Of a DNA stretch of 64,000 nucleotides, positions 63,707 through 64,000 are shown in pieces. This DNA comes from an uncultured Christensenellaceae bacterium. Its GTDB lineage: Bacteria > Bacillota > Clostridia > Christensenellales > UBA3700. A program made the position numbers and the translations under genes. The DNA lies in assembly GCA_944380295.1 (NCBI GenBank), contig CALWHE010000010.1, forward strand, positions 1 to 64,000, read 5' to 3'. The number at the start of each line of letters is the position of its first letter. Within the stretch, counting starts at the first letter, position 1. The notes below the pieces were generated by a model. It was not told the DNA's origin. It saw only the letters and a program-made list of their open reading frames with translations, and ran no database searches.

Positions 63707-63727
63707 TTGACAGCTTTTGGCTGTCAA
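63707..63727. promoter_or_regulatory. Palindrome upstream of the last gene
   Basis: TTGACAGC (63707-63714), five bases, GCTGTCAA (63720-63727), 48 bases before the start codon at 63776. It could be an operator over a -35 (TTGACA). AAAAATTTTTGCAAAAATTTTT-like symmetry lies just left (about 63671-63691). The remainder of 63533-63706 holds no gene. Confidence 0.5.
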
Positions 63728-63775
63728 ACTGAAAATACAAAAACGCGCACGCAAGGGGCGCACAAGGAGGAAAAT

Positions 63776-64000
63776 ATGAACATTTCAATCTCAAAACACG
63801 CAAACGAACGCATGAAAGAGCGCCTGCCCGGCATGAAGAGCGCCGCCCGGCGATATGAAACGGCGTGCAAGGCGTTTTTCTGCGGCGCGCGGCAAGACAG
63901 CTGCCGCGGCGCGGAGGCGGCGTATCTCGCCTCTTATATCAAGCAAGAACCGGAATATTTTTGCCGCGATCTGCTGCTTTATATGGATCGCATTTTTGTG
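63776..64000 (+). CDS. Unidentified protein, N-terminal part
   Basis: 75 codons are visible and the frame runs off the window. The ATG follows AAGGAGGAAAAT, a strong ribosome site. It starts MNISISKHANERMKERLPGM and has HANERMKER, a short motif also found at the start of phage and small zinc-linked proteins, then Cys-containing segments (CKAFFCGARQDSCRG). The family cannot be named from this part. Confidence 0.7.
   Translation, partial: MNISISKHANERMKERLPGMKSAARRYETACKAFFCGARQDSCRGAEAAYLASYIKQEPEYFCRDLLLYMDRIFV

Overview
The window looks like a chromosomal segment of a low-oxygen, gut-type member of the Firmicutes (Bacillota), probably Clostridia. The evidence is the rpsF-ssb-rpsR operon, a type II-A CRISPR-Cas locus, two Rex-type operators at a fermentative adhE, strong GGAGG ribosome sites, TTGACA/TATAAT promoters and a large L-rhamnoside utilisation operon. 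TGA, TAA and TAG are all used as stops. The assignment below phylum level is inference.

Layout. 1-7820: a CRISPR array (25 full repeats and one cut by the window edge, 25 spacers), leader, csn2, cas2, cas1 and cas9, all read on the minus strand, with a divergent tracrRNA. 7990-22479: one long minus-strand operon for plant or mucilage rhamnosides (GH3, GPH-type transporter with an odd C-terminal tail, SGNH hydrolase, GH78 rhamnosidase, lipoprotein, rhaB, rhaA, rhaD, fucO) with a divergent AraC regulator. 22491-24796: rpsR, ssb, rpsF, then degV. 24860-26697: two copies of a multi-hairpin element flanking a DinJ-Doc toxin-antitoxin pair. 26700-40946: housekeeping and metabolism (asnA-ychF-argS, a TetR/flavodoxin pair, ppa-comEC, adhE, cyclophilin, SLOG protein, tyrosine phosphatase, GH16). 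41015-43177: a GH2 beta-galactosidase broken by one in-frame TGA.

43357-60850 is accessory and patchy. It holds an AT-rich AbiEi / DUF262-HNH / AbiEii operon, three tRNA genes that each sit beside tandem partial copies of themselves, two almost identical copies of a 526-residue lipoprotein gene 8.8 kb apart with IS30-family remnants at the outer edges, and a decayed integrative element next to tRNA-Thr. That element carries an XRE repressor, an ImmA-type protease, a DUF4417 protein, two tandem two-gene cassettes of unknown function and a predicted small RNA whose promoter overlaps palindromes matching the repressor's own operator. 60927-64000: FAD oxidoreductase, HAD phosphatase, thiamine pyrophosphokinase and the start of an unidentified gene.

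The best candidates for something undescribed are (1) the XRE/ImmA-controlled DUF4417 cassette operon with its small RNA, (2) the hairpin arrays joined by ATTTCAC linkers, whose stems change in compensated pairs between copies, and (3) the three-gene AbiE plus DUF262-HNH operon.
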